Counted from the stretch's first letter, positions 50,551-59,223 are shown. The stretch is DNA of 64,000 bases from DATBHM01 sp036557505 (GCA_036557505.1 DATBHM010000065.1:11767-75766), one strand, 5' to 3'. Numbers and translations are program-made. The notes: a model not told the origin generated them from the sequence alone.

Positions 50551-53343
50551 GTGTCCACGGCCGGCGCGGCGCCGGCCGCCGCCCCGTTGGGGCGACGGTC
50601 AGAGCTCGAATCGCTCGCGGTGTTCCTCGACGCCGTTGCGGCCGGAGGGGCCGCGCTCGTCATCGAGGGGGAACACGGCATCGGCAGGAGCACCCTGCTG
50701 GCCGCCGGACGGGAGCAGGCACGCGGGCGAGGCTACGTCGTGCTCCAGTCGCGGCCTACGCCGGCAGACGCGGCGATGTCGTTTTCCGGGCTGGACGACC
50801 TGTTTCACGATGTTGTCGACCGGGTGGCGCCGGCGCTTCCCGACCCTCAGCGACTTGCGTTCGAGGTCGCGTTGTCGCTCCGCGATTCGAACGGCGAACC
50901 CCCCGCCCCGCTGGCGATCGCGCTCGCCGTCCGGGGCGCGCTCGAGGCGCTGTCCGATTCGGTACCGGTCGTGGTGGCGGTGGACGACCTTCAATGGCTC
51001 GACGAACCGTCGACCAGGGCGCTGGACCACGCCTGCCGGCGGTTGGTCCGCCGACCGGTGGGAGTCCTCTCGGTGGTGCTGCCGAGGGCCCACCGAGCGC
51101 CGTTGGCCTTCGACGACTGGGCCGACGCCGGGCACCTCCGAGTAGGACCGCTCTCCCGGTCCGACATCGAGGCCATACTTCGGGACCGGCTGGGGCTCTC
51201 GTTGACCCGCGGCCGCCTCGACCGGGTTCATCGGGCCAGCCGGGGGAATCCGTTGGCCGCGCTGGAGATCGGCCGGGCGGTCCTCGACGCCGGTGAGTCC
51301 GCGTGGGCGTCGCCGACCCTGCCCGTTCCGGACGACCTGGCGGAAATCCTGCGGTCCCGTCTGGCCGGGCTCGGCGAGGAGGTCCGCGCCGTCCTCCTGG
51401 TGATCGCGGCGTCGTCTGACCCGTCGCCCACGCTCGTCGAAACGGTGGCGGGCGGCTCGTCGGGCGCGCTCGCCGTCGCCCTCGACGCCGGGGTCATCGA
51501 GCAGGACGCCGGTGGGTTGCGCTTCACCCACACGCTGTTCGGGTCCGTCCTGTACGGCGACGCCGATCCCGCCGACCGCCGCCGACTGCACGCCGCGCTC
51601 GCCGACGCGGTGGAGGAACCGGATGAACGGGCCATGCACCTCGCACTCTCGGCGGACGGTTCCGACCCGGACGTTGCCGAAATGGTCGAGGAGGCCGCCC
51701 GGCGGACCCGGGCGCGCGGTGCGCCGTCCGCGGCGGCGGACCTGTGCGAGCAGGCTCACGCGCTGACGCCTCCGGACCGGCCGGACGACGCCCTCCGTCG
51801 CCGGCTCCTCGAGGCGGAATACCGACTGGACGCGGGCGAGCTCGTCCGATCGCGCGAGCTGCTCGAGGAGCTCGTCGGGTCCTCCGCTCCTGGGCCGCAG
51901 CGCGCCGCCGTGCTCCAGCGGCTCGGCTGGGTTCGCTACCACCAGGACGGCTGGGCCTCGGCGTCCGACCTGTTCCGAGAGGCCGCGGACGAGCCGGCAC
52001 TGGACCCGAGGCTGGGCGCGGCCGTGGAGATCGATCGTGCGGTCGCGTGCCAGATCTCCGGCGACCTCGCCGGCGCGGCGGCGCATGCGGCCGCGGCCGT
52101 CGAACGGACGGCCCTCGTGGACGATCCCGGAATCGCGGCGGAGGCCGAGGCTTTTGCGGCGAGCGTGGACTTCCTGATGGGCCGCAGGGTGGCCGACGAG
52201 GTCATGGAGCGAGCCGTCGAGGCCGAGACGTGGGGCCGGCCCAGTCCGACGGCCGCCAGGCCGGGGGTGGCGTACGGGGTTCTCCTCAAGTGGTCGGATC
52301 GGCTGTCGGCGTCCAGGGTTCAACTCGAACGGAGCCTGCACCTGGCCGAGGAGAGGGGGGCGGAGCGATCCTTCCCGTTCATCCTGTTTCACCTGGCCGA
52401 GGTGGAGTGCTGGATGGGCGACCCGGCCGCCGCGGAACGCGACGCCGACAGGGCGGTCGACGTGGCCGTCCGAACCGGACAGGACGCGGGCCGGGCGTTC
52501 GGCCTCGCGGCACGCGCACTGGTGGCGGCCCATCGGGGGAACGAGGCCGAGACGAGGAGCGCCGCCGCGGAAGGCCTCGAGATAGCCGCGGCGACCGGCA
52601 TCGTTCCCGCCGGCCTCGTCCTGACATCGGTGCTGGGGTTCCTGGAGCTCTCGCTGGGACGGCCGACCGCCGCACACCGCCACCTCGGCCCACTGATGGA
52701 TGCCGCCGCCGCGCGCGGAATCACCGAGCCGGGGGCGGCTCGATATCTGGGCGACGGCCTCGAGGCGCTGATCGGCGTCGGTGAGCTCGGGCTGGCCGAG
52801 CGCGTGATCGCCGACGTCCACGAGCGATCCGAAGAGCTCGATCGGGGCTGGGGATCCATGATCGCGGCCCGCACGAAGGCGATGGCTCGCTCAGCGAGCC
52901 GCGACCCGGGCGGGGCCAGGGAGGCGGTGGAGGAGGCGCTCGCCCACAACGAGCGATTGACCCAGCCGCTCGAGCTGGGTCGAACGCTCCTCGTCCGGGG
53001 GAGTATCGAGCGACGGGACCGCCAGAAGCGTGCGGCGCGCGAATCGTTCGAGCGGTCGCTGGAGGTCTTCTCCGAGCTGGGCGCCGAGCTCTGGATCGAA
53101 CGAGCCCGGACCGAGCTCGGCAGGATCGGCGGCCGAGCGGCCTCCGGCCTGGAGCTCTCGACGACCGAGGACCGCATAGCGCGACTCGTCGCTGAGGGAT
53201 CGACCAACCAGGAGATCGCTGCGGCGCTGTTCCTGTCGGTGAAGACCGTCGAGTGGAACCTCTCGCGCATCTACCGCAAGCTCGGCATCCGGTCCCGAAC
53301 CGAGCTGGCCCGCTGGGTCGGCCCCGGCACCACGGGCCGCTAG
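50551..53343 (+). CDS. LAL-type LuxR regulator with AAA domain, Walker-A Lys replaced by Arg
   Basis: 930 aa from GTG 50551. The N-terminal AAA/NACHT-like domain has EGEHGIGRSTLL at ~40-50, where the invariant Lys is Arg46, and Walker B VVVAVDDLQWLD. A long TPR-like helical region (~430-850) follows. The C-terminal LuxR helix-turn-helix is LSTTEDRIARLVAEGSTNQE with EIAAALFLSVKTVEWNLSRI and YRKLGIRSRTEL. It should activate transcription on ligand binding; ATP hydrolysis may be impaired. Start fixed by loss of conservation upstream; the SD is weak. Confidence 0.87.
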   Translation: MSTAGAAPAAAPLGRRSELESLAVFLDAVAAGGAALVIEGEHGIGRSTLLAAGREQARGRGYVVLQSRPTPADAAMSFSGLDDLFHDVVDRVAPALPDPQRLAFEVALSLRDSNGEPPAPLAIALAVRGALEALSDSVPVVVAVDDLQWLDEPSTRALDHACRRLVRRPVGVLSVVLPRAHRAPLAFDDWADAGHLRVGPLSRSDIEAILRDRLGLSLTRGRLDRVHRASRGNPLAALEIGRAVLDAGESAWASPTLPVPDDLAEILRSRLAGLGEEVRAVLLVIAASSDPSPTLVETVAGGSSGALAVALDAGVIEQDAGGLRFTHTLFGSVLYGDADPADRRRLHAALADAVEEPDERAMHLALSADGSDPDVAEMVEEAARRTRARGAPSAAADLCEQAHALTPPDRPDDALRRRLLEAEYRLDAGELVRSRELLEELVGSSAPGPQRAAVLQRLGWVRYHQDGWASASDLFREAADEPALDPRLGAAVEIDRAVACQISGDLAGAAAHAAAAVERTALVDDPGIAAEAEAFAASVDFLMGRRVADEVMERAVEAETWGRPSPTAARPGVAYGVLLKWSDRLSASRVQLERSLHLAEERGAERSFPFILFHLAEVECWMGDPAAAERDADRAVDVAVRTGQDAGRAFGLAARALVAAHRGNEAETRSAAAEGLEIAAATGIVPAGLVLTSVLGFLELSLGRPTAAHRHLGPLMDAAAARGITEPGAARYLGDGLEALIGVGELGLAERVIADVHERSEELDRGWGSMIAARTKAMARSASRDPGGAREAVEEALAHNERLTQPLELGRTLLVRGSIERRDRQKRAARESFERSLEVFSELGAELWIERARTELGRIGGRAASGLELSTTEDRIARLVAEGSTNQEIAAALFLSVKTVEWNLSRIYRKLGIRSRTELARWVGPGTTGR

Positions 53344-53509
53344 CCCGTTCACACGCGGCGGCCGAACTCCGGGGATTCCCCCGGTTCCCCCGCCCGATTG
53401 CGCACGGACGCTGGGCGAGAACGATGCCTCGCGGTCGAGGAGGAACGGGGATGGACGTGTGCGTCGGTAGCGAGCGCGTCGCGCACCGCGAATTGCGGAC
53501 GCCGACGTC

Positions 53510-54244
53510 GTGAACTCGATGGCCGGCTCCGACGACATCCGGGACGAGGTCGCCTCCGTGCGGTGGTTCCACTCCATCGACCTGGGCGGGGGAATCGTGA
53601 CGCCCGGCGCGTTCGACACCGCCGCCGTGCTCCCCAGGATCGGCATGCCCGAGGACCTCACCGGCCGGTCGGTGCTCGACGTGGGGGCCTGGGACGGGTT
53701 CTTCTCGTTCGAGGCTGAACGTCGCGGTGCCGAGCGGGTCGTCGCGACCGATTCGCACGCCTGGAGGGAACCGGGCAAGGAGGGCTTCGAGCTCGCACGC
53801 CGCCTCCGAGGGTCGAGCGTCGAGGACCGCGACCTCGACGTCATGGAGCTGTCGCCGGACACCCTCGGCACGTTCGATCTCGTGCTCTTCCTCGGCGTTC
53901 TGTATCACATGAAGGAACCGCTGCTCGGCCTCGAGCGGGTCGCCGCCGTCGCGACCGGTCAGCTGATCGTTTCCACTGCGGTCGATCTGGTTCGGCTCCG
54001 CCGCCCCGCCGTGGCGTTCTACCCCGGACGCGAATACGGGGACGATCCCACGAACTGGTGGGGGCCGAACCCCGCAGGGGTGCTGGCGATGCTCCGTTCC
54101 GTCGGATTCCGTCGGACGGTGGTGTTCAGCCGGCCGTTCCCCTCGCGACTGCGAAGCGTGGCACGATCCGTCCGCCATCCCACCTCGTCGGGGACCGGCC
54201 GCGGGCCCTTGGTTCGCCACGCGGTGTTCCACGCCTGGCGGTAG
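53510..54244 (+). CDS. CmoB/DUF1698-like SAM-dependent methyltransferase
   Basis: 244 aa from GTG 53510 (ATG 53519 also possible). VRWFHSIDLGGGIVTPGAFD at the N-terminus, then LTGRSVLDVGAWDGFFSFEA (SAM motif I), ERVVATDSHAW, DLVLFLGVLYHMKEPLLGLE and STAVDLVRLRRPA, then NWWGPNPAGVLAMLRSVGF. The pattern matches CmoB-like enzymes, but many homologues methylate small molecules. The substrate is unknown. Confidence 0.82.
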   Translation: MNSMAGSDDIRDEVASVRWFHSIDLGGGIVTPGAFDTAAVLPRIGMPEDLTGRSVLDVGAWDGFFSFEAERRGAERVVATDSHAWREPGKEGFELARRLRGSSVEDRDLDVMELSPDTLGTFDLVLFLGVLYHMKEPLLGLERVAAVATGQLIVSTAVDLVRLRRPAVAFYPGREYGDDPTNWWGPNPAGVLAMLRSVGFRRTVVFSRPFPSRLRSVARSVRHPTSSGTGRGPLVRHAVFHAWR

Positions 54245-54274
54245 CGCAGCGCCGGTCAGTCCAGGTCCAGCCGA

Positions 54275-54280
54275 TAGACT
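54275..54280 (+). promoter_or_regulatory. Leaderless -10 hexamer (TAGACT) of the moeA operon
   Basis: TAGACT ends 7 nt before ATG 54288, with no SD. Confidence 0.55.
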
Positions 54281-54287
54281 GCCGGAC

Positions 54288-55562
54288 ATGTCCCAGGCCG
54301 CCGCCGGTTCTCATCACGACCACGATCACGGGCCCGCCACCGGCCTCATCTCGGTCGAGGAGGCCCGAGAACGGATCCTGTCCGCCATCCAACCCCTCGC
54401 GCCGATCGAGCTGCCACTGCAGGAGGCGAGCGGCTGCGTCGTCGCGACCGGCACCGTGGCGGAGGGACACCTTCCGGAGTTCTCGTCGTCGGCGATGGAC
54501 GGCTATGCGGCCCGTTCCCACGATGTCGCGGGGGCCTCGGAGGACGAACCGGTCACGCTCCGGGTGGTCGGGCTCGCCCGGATCGGCCGGCGACCCGACG
54601 CCACGGTCGGCGGGGGGGAGGCCGTGCGGATCGACACCGGCGCGCCGGTCCCCGCGGGCGCGGACTGCGTTGTCCCCATCGAGTACACGGAGGCGGCCGG
54701 CGATCGCGTGCGCGTTCGCCAGCCGTTCGCCGAGGGACGGAACGTCCGCCCGGCCGGTGAGGACGTCCGGGCGGGCGACGTGCTGGTCCCGGCCGGTCGG
54801 CGGCTGACCGGCGCCGAGCTCGGGCTGCTCGCGCTCTCCGGCCACCCGCAGGTGGCCGCGCACCCCCGGCCCCGCGTGATCGTGCTCTCGACCGGCGACG
54901 AGCTGGTCGAGCCGTGGCAGCAGGCGGAGTTCGGGCAGGTTCGCGACGCGAACGCGTTCACCATCTTCGGCGGGCTCCGCGACGCGGGGGCCGTGCCGTA
55001 CCTGGCCGGGATCGTCCGCGACGACCCCGAGGCGCTCAAGGAGACCATCCTGTCGCACCTCGTGCAGGCGGACGCCTACATCTCGTCGGGCGGTGTCTCC
55101 GTGGGGGAGCGGGACGTGGTCAAGCGGGCGTTCTTCCGACGCGGCGAGGTCGACTTCTTCCGGGTCGCCATGCAGCCCGGGATGCCGCAGGCCTTCGGAA
55201 TGATCGAGGGCAAGCCCTACTTCGGGCTGCCGGGGAACCCCGTGTCGGTGTTCGTGTCGTTCGAGGTGTTCGTGCGGCCGGCAATCATGAAGCTCATGGG
55301 GCGCAAGGACCTCCTGCGGCCGGAGATCAGCGCGCGGCTCGCCACCGAGATCTCCGGGCCGAAGGACCGCCTGCAGTTCGCCCGGGTCCTGGTGAAGCGG
55401 GGGCGGGACGGCTGGGTCGCGGAATCGACCGGCGGCTCGTCTTCGAACCTGGTCTCCACGGTCGCGAAGGCGAACGGACTGGCGATGATCCCAGCGGGCG
55501 TGGAGACCGCGCCGGCGGGCTCCGAGGTCCGGGTCCTGGTGTTCCGCTCCATGGAGTCGTAG
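54288..55562 (+). CDS. moeA: MoeA/gephyrin-like molybdotransferase (possible Glp)
   Basis: 424 aa. MoeA domains in order: I/II (LISVEEARERILSAIQPLAP, SAMDGYAARSHDVA, IDTGAPVPAGADCVVPIEYT), III (VIVLSTGDELVEPWQQAEFG, SSGGVSVGERDVVK, GLPGNPVSVFVSFE) and IV. The N-terminus has an unusual His/Asp cluster (HHDHDH). It inserts Mo into molybdopterin-AMP. In corynebacteria and mycobacteria the homologue beside galU (Glp) works in cell division with membrane receptor GlpR. Here moaC and a GlpR-like protein follow, so either role is possible. Confidence 0.93.
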   Translation: MSQAAAGSHHDHDHGPATGLISVEEARERILSAIQPLAPIELPLQEASGCVVATGTVAEGHLPEFSSSAMDGYAARSHDVAGASEDEPVTLRVVGLARIGRRPDATVGGGEAVRIDTGAPVPAGADCVVPIEYTEAAGDRVRVRQPFAEGRNVRPAGEDVRAGDVLVPAGRRLTGAELGLLALSGHPQVAAHPRPRVIVLSTGDELVEPWQQAEFGQVRDANAFTIFGGLRDAGAVPYLAGIVRDDPEALKETILSHLVQADAYISSGGVSVGERDVVKRAFFRRGEVDFFRVAMQPGMPQAFGMIEGKPYFGLPGNPVSVFVSFEVFVRPAIMKLMGRKDLLRPEISARLATEISGPKDRLQFARVLVKRGRDGWVAESTGGSSSNLVSTVAKANGLAMIPAGVETAPAGSEVRVLVFRSMES

Positions 55563-56029
55563 TGGCCGACGAACGCGCTCCCGACGGGGCCGCGCGGATC
55601 GTCGAGGTCGGCGCCAAGGGCGTCACCGAACGCGTCGCGGTGGCCGAGGCCTGGCTCCGGACGACCGCCGACGCGGTGTCCCGTCTCGAGGAGGGCACGC
55701 GCAAGGGGCACCCGCTCGAGGCCGCGCGCATCGCCGGGATCATGGGCGTGAAGCGAACGCCCGACCTGCTCCCGTTCTGCCATCCGATCGCCGTGACCGG
55801 GGCGGAGGTGCTGGTCGAACCGGATGGCCCGGGCGGGGTCGTCCGCGTGCAGGCGACCGTCAAGGCCCGGGACCGAACGGGAGTCGAGATGGAGGCGTTG
55901 ACGGCGGCCTCCGTCGCCGCGCTGTCGCTCTACGACACGGCCAAGGAGTTCGACCGGTCGGCCCGGATCACGGACGTCCGGCTGCTGTCGAAGTCCGGCG
56001 GCAAGAGCGGCGACTACCGGGCCGGCTGA
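55562..56029 (+). CDS. moaC: Cyclic pyranopterin monophosphate synthase
   Basis: 155 aa from GTG 55562, whose first base is the last base of the moeA stop (TAGTG). GKGVTERVAVAEAWLR-type opening, KRTPDLLPFCHPIAVTGAEV with active-site His, and DRTGVEMEALTAASVAALSL, YDTAKEFDRSARI with the catalytic Lys region. It completes cPMP formation in molybdenum cofactor synthesis. moaA is not in the window. Confidence 0.94.
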   Translation: MADERAPDGAARIVEVGAKGVTERVAVAEAWLRTTADAVSRLEEGTRKGHPLEAARIAGIMGVKRTPDLLPFCHPIAVTGAEVLVEPDGPGGVVRVQATVKARDRTGVEMEALTAASVAALSLYDTAKEFDRSARITDVRLLSKSGGKSGDYRAG

Positions 56030-56166
56030 CACCCGCAGGACCCGTTCACGGGGCGTTCGGAAAAATTTCACGGATGAGATTTTCCGGCCCCATATGTTGT
56101 GTTACCGTCCCTTCCCAGCCCACATCTTGTGGCCGAAAACCGGGGTCCGGTCGACAGGGGGTTGGG

Positions 56167-56709
56167 ATGGATTGGCTGTTCACGGGCATTGTGGTCATCA
56201 TCTTGGCCGCGTACGCGCTTCCCCCTCGCTTGGCTCGTGGTCGCGCGCGCTCGAGCATCGAGGAGTTCAACCACCATATGGGCATACTGGAGCAGACCGA
56301 GAAGGCGGGCGGCAGATGGATCGTCGCCCCCCGCAAGGGGGAGGCCTTCGTCGGTCGCCGTGAGCGGGCGCGCTCGCGAGCCCGGGCCCGCCGCCGGCGA
56401 GTGTTCACCGTCCTGCTCGAGGCGCTCGCACTGACGCTGCTCATCGGCATGTTCCCGCCGCTGCGGGGCATGTGGTTTTTGAGCGCGGCCGTGGCCGTCC
56501 TGCTGGGTGCGTACGTGATGATGCTCCTCAGGGTGAAGCGCAACGAGGAGGCCTCCCCGCTGCCGGTCCGCGCCGGGCCGAACGGGCTGGACGTGCCCCT
56601 GGGGCCCGCGACGCCCCGCCCGGACCGACCGATGGGGTGGCTGCAGGAGTCCGACATCGTGCACGTCCGGCTCCGGAGCCCGGCCGAGCTCGAAGCCGCC
56701 GGCGTCTGA
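56167..56709 (+). CDS. GlpR-like three-helix membrane protein
   Basis: 180 aa from ATG 56167 (SD AGGGGG). An N-terminal TM helix (MDWLFTGIVVIILAAYALP) is followed by a basic cytoplasmic linker (RRERARSRARARRRRV), two adjacent TM helices (VFTVLLEALALTLLIGMF, FLSAAVAVLLGAYVMML) and a polar C-terminus. This layout and the position just after moeA resemble the gephyrin-like receptor GlpR of Corynebacteriales, though sequence similarity is weak by eye. An alternative upstream start at 56074 is unlikely. Confidence 0.7.
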   Translation: MDWLFTGIVVIILAAYALPPRLARGRARSSIEEFNHHMGILEQTEKAGGRWIVAPRKGEAFVGRRERARSRARARRRRVFTVLLEALALTLLIGMFPPLRGMWFLSAAVAVLLGAYVMMLLRVKRNEEASPLPVRAGPNGLDVPLGPATPRPDRPMGWLQESDIVHVRLRSPAELEAAGV

Positions 56710-56725
56710 CGCCGCCCGCTCCGGC

Positions 56726-56731
56726 TACCAT
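56726..56731 (+). promoter_or_regulatory. Leaderless -10 hexamer (TACCAT) of the translin-like gene
   Basis: TACCAT ends 9 nt before ATG 56741. Confidence 0.45.
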
Positions 56732-56740
56732 CCCCAGCCG

Positions 56741-57394
56741 ATGGAGCTCGACGCGCTGGGACGGGGGTTCCGCGAGGAGTTCGACGCGAAGATGGTCGCC
56801 CGGGAGCGTGCGCTCGCCGCCTCCCGCACGGCCATCCGGAGCAGCGCGAACTCCATCCGGGCCCTGCACCGCGGGGACCGGGAGCGGGCGGCCGCGCTCA
56901 TGGAGGAGGCGCGCGCGGCGGTCGCGGACGGGGTCGCGGCCGTGGCCGACCATCCGGACGTCGCCCAGGCGGGGTTCCTGCAGGACGCCATGAAGGAGTA
57001 CACGGAGGCGCGGTTCACCGAGCTGATCATCGACGGCTCGAACGACGTGCCGGCCCCGTCCGATCTCGGTGTGGAGCTCGCCCCGTACCTCAACGGGATG
57101 TCCGAGGCGGTCGGCGAGGCCCGGCGGGAGATCCTCGACCTCCTGCGCAAGGGCGACGTCGCGAACAGCGAACGGATGCTCGGCGCGATGGAGGACATCT
57201 ACGGGCTGCTCGCGACGATCGACTATCCGGACGCCATCACCGGCAACCTCCGGCGGTCGACCGACGTGGCGCGCTCGATCATGGAGAAGACCCGCGGCGA
57301 CCTCTCCCTGTCGCTCGTCCAGCGCAACCTGATCGACGCGCTCGACCGCCACGCCCGGGCGGTGCTGGGCCGGCAGCGGTCAGACGACGCGTAG
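56741..57394 (+). CDS. Translin-family protein
   Basis: 217 aa, wholly helical. It matches the translin fold known from eukaryotes and archaea: FDAKMVARERALAASRTAIR, AGFLQDAMKEYTEARFTELI, VELAPYLNGMSEAVGEARRE, ILDLLRKGDVANSERMLGAM, YGLLATIDYPDAITGNLRRS and TDVARSIMEKTRGDLSLSLV. Translin binds single-stranded RNA/DNA as an octamer, and with TRAX forms the C3PO nuclease. The catalytic Glu/Asp cluster of TRAX is not evident. A bacterial role is unknown. Its 3' end overlaps the convergent gene by 15 nt. Confidence 0.82.
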   Translation: MELDALGRGFREEFDAKMVARERALAASRTAIRSSANSIRALHRGDRERAAALMEEARAAVADGVAAVADHPDVAQAGFLQDAMKEYTEARFTELIIDGSNDVPAPSDLGVELAPYLNGMSEAVGEARREILDLLRKGDVANSERMLGAMEDIYGLLATIDYPDAITGNLRRSTDVARSIMEKTRGDLSLSLVQRNLIDALDRHARAVLGRQRSDDA

Positions 57395-58186
57395 CCGGCC
57401 GAGGAACGCGTCGGCGATCCCGTGGTCGCCCTCGACGGTGAGGACGCCGTCCGATTCCAGCTCCGAGAACGTCCCCCGTCCGGTGGCCGCCATGACGAAT
57501 CGCGGCGCGGGGGCCGTGATGGTGGTGTGCGGCTCCACGACCGGTCCGTTGCCGGACGAGTCGAACCGCGATCGGCCCGACGCGAGGTCCGCCGTCCACG
57601 GATGCAGCGGAACCTCCGTGAGGTCGACCGTGATCGAGCCCGTGCGGGCGTTCATCCCCGGGAGCACCGACGTCCCCGCGGCCGCCAGGACGAACCCCGC
57701 CGGGATCGCGACGTCCGCCCTCTCGAGCGACATCCCGAGCCCCAACCGGACGTCCTGCCGGTGCACCCACTCGTCGAACGGACGGCTCCACGGGAACATC
57801 CCGGCGGGCCCCGTTCCCCACATGGTGGGAACCCGGAGGCGGAACGCCCCGGCCGGTGCGGTCTTCACGACGCGGAGCAGCCGCCTGCCCCACTGGTCGA
57901 GGGCCAGCAGGAGCTCGGGAACCGGTCGGTCGGCGTAGCTCCCGACGACCCTGTCGTTCCAGCGCTCGAGCTTGTCGGACGAGGTCAGGACCTTCGGGAG
58001 GATCGACCCGGTCACCGACGCCCTGTCGGTGGTGATGAGGTGCGCGGCCACCTCGCGGACCCGCCATCGGGGGAGCACCTCGACGTCCCACTGGACGGAC
58101 TCGAGCGAACGGAGGAGGCCGAGCGTCCGTCCGCGCTCCGCGCGGGTGCCTCTGACGATCTCGGCCTTCGTGATCGCGAGCTCCAC
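57380..58186 (-). CDS. Maleylpyruvate isomerase N-terminal-domain (DinB-superfamily) protein
   Basis: 268 aa from GTG 58186. RGRTLGLLRSLESVQWDVEV, LPRWRVREVAAHLITTDRAS (first His), SRPFDEWVHRQDVRLGLG (HRQD with second His) and a C-terminal SCP2-like part (LESDGVLTVEGDHGIADAFL). Actinobacterial members are metal- and often mycothiol-dependent transferases or isomerases. Substrate unknown. Confidence 0.83.
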   Translation of the reverse strand: MELAITKAEIVRGTRAERGRTLGLLRSLESVQWDVEVLPRWRVREVAAHLITTDRASVTGSILPKVLTSSDKLERWNDRVVGSYADRPVPELLLALDQWGRRLLRVVKTAPAGAFRLRVPTMWGTGPAGMFPWSRPFDEWVHRQDVRLGLGMSLERADVAIPAGFVLAAAGTSVLPGMNARTGSITVDLTEVPLHPWTADLASGRSRFDSSGNGPVVEPHTTITAPAPRFVMAATGRGTFSELESDGVLTVEGDHGIADAFLGRLRVV

Positions 58187-58195
58187 GACGGCTCG

Positions 58196-58201
58196 AGGAT
58201 A
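58196..58201 (-). promoter_or_regulatory. Leaderless -10 hexamer (TATCCT) of the maleylpyruvate-isomerase-like gene
   Basis: TATCCT on the minus strand ends 9 nt before GTG 58186. Confidence 0.45.
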
Positions 58202-58241
58202 CGTCGGTCGGCCGGAGGGCCGTTCGCCGGGGGGGCTCTGC

Positions 58242-58247
58242 TACGCT
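58242..58247 (+). promoter_or_regulatory. -10 hexamer (TACGCT) for tRNA-Ala
   Basis: TACGCT ends 11 nt before the tRNA 5' end. No convincing -35 could be aligned. Confidence 0.4.
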
Positions 58248-58258
58248 AGCCGACCCTT

Positions 58259-58335
58259 GGGGGTGTAGCTCAGCCCGGTAGAGCGCTGCCTTCGCACGGC
58301 AGAGGTCAGGGGTTCAAATCCCCTCACCTCCACCA
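58259..58335 (+). tRNA. tRNA-Ala (anticodon CGC), CCA encoded
   Basis: A full cloverleaf can be drawn. The acceptor stem GGGGGTG pairs with CACCTCC, including the G3-U70 pair that identifies alanine tRNAs. The D stem is GCTC/GAGC, the anticodon stem CTGCC/GGCAG around loop TTCGCAC (anticodon CGC at 58293-58295), and the T arm AGGGG-TTCAAAT-CCCCT. Discriminator A and genomic CCA end the gene. An integrase remnant lies directly downstream, so the 3' end probably served as attachment site. Confidence 0.97.
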
Positions 58336-58435
58336 CAAAACCGCAGGTCAGGGGGTCTCTCTGGGAGGTCCCCGATTCGTCAAGGGCCGAGGGGACCCGT
58401 CGGGGACCCCGGCGTGGCGGGAAAACGGCGCCTTG

Positions 58436-58552
58436 AAACACCGCGTCGAGGCGATCCGCGAGGGCCTCGTCCATGGATGGCATGAGGTGGCCGTACCGGT
58501 CCCTGGTCACGGCGATGGAGGAGTGTCCGAGCCGTTCGGCGATGGCCTTCTC
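58436..58552 (-). pseudogene. C-terminal remnant of a tyrosine recombinase (integrase)
   Basis: About 39 residues read EKAIAERLGHSSIAVTRDRY followed by GHLMPSMDEALADRLDAVF, the classical integrase end with the LGH motif and catalytic Tyr. Upstream of it the frame (open to 58660) shows no catalytic domain, so most of the gene has been lost. It points towards the tRNA, as tRNA-targeting integrases do. The downstream frame runs antisense through the tRNA. Confidence 0.75.
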
Positions 58553-58803
58553 TGTCGAACAAGAACCCGCACCAGCGAATCGGCTCGGTCCAGCACTACG
58601 GCGACAACACGTATCCGCCGGGTAGCAGCACGGCGGGTCGGCTTCGTGGCTGTGAGCCATAGCCTCCCGGCCGGCGCCGGGTCGTAGGCTTCAGCATTCC
58701 TGGCGCCAGTCTGGCGCGTCGGCGCCGTTCCGATGACAACCGGTCGGAACGGGCCGGAATCCCGGCGGCGGGGTGGCGTTGACGAAAAACGCGCCCTCGC
58801 TGA

Positions 58804-59223
58804 TCAGGAGATCGGGGCGCATGGCCTTGTACATCGGCCGTCACTCAGTACCGTGACCATACTCGCCCACAGGCGGCGAATGGATCGAGGGTGGCTACAG
58901 GGGCCGTACGTGATCTCCCGACCATCACGGAGCGTGATGATGAGGTCCCCGCCGCTGCTACACCCAAAAGGCTGACGATCTGGACCGGGCAGGGGTACGG
59001 GGATCGCATTCAAGATCGAGTTGAGCGAACGTGAACCGTTCGACTCTTTGCGATCGAAGATCGGAGACATTGGCCCCTCTGGCTCGGGTTCGATACGGAC
59101 GCTGACGACGTCGGACCGTCGGATCGAGATGGGCGCTGACTTGGGACGCCACAGGAACAACGCCCCAAGGAGCACGACGATAAGGGCGCCGACCGCGATC
59201 CCAAGAAGCAGGAAACGCTTCAC
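58804..59223 (-). CDS. Membrane-anchored hypothetical protein of the island
   Basis: 139 aa from GTG 59223 (start uncertain, no close SD). One N-terminal TM helix (RFLLLGIAVGALIVVLLGAL) and a small outer domain with three Cys: QPFGCSSGGDLIITLRDGRE, ITYGPCSHPRSIRRLW and GRCTRPCAP at the end. The DLIITLRDGREITYGPC segment looks like a beta-hairpin sensor or inhibitor domain. Unknown function. Confidence 0.5.
   Translation of the reverse strand: MKRFLLLGIAVGALIVVLLGALFLWRPKSAPISIRRSDVVSVRIEPEPEGPMSPIFDRKESNGSRSLNSILNAIPVPLPGPDRQPFGCSSGGDLIITLRDGREITYGPCSHPRSIRRLWASMVTVLSDGRCTRPCAPIS

Noticed and set aside
50599..52821. 740-aa minus-strand ORF
   Set aside because: Antisense of the LAL regulator, whose domains are unambiguous.
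53344..53509. Possible short gene between the LAL regulator and the methyltransferase
   Set aside because: No start with SD or leaderless -10 and no protein-like sequence; C/G tracts only.
52721..54289. 522-aa minus-strand ORF
   Set aside because: Covers the 3' end of the LAL gene and the methyltransferase in antisense; Arg/Pro/Ser-rich, no family.
58241..58435. Continuation of the integrase frame towards and through the tRNA (VRGFEPLTSAV region)
   Set aside because: This stretch is the antisense of the tRNA-flanking attachment region and the tRNA itself, a familiar false C-terminus in annotations.
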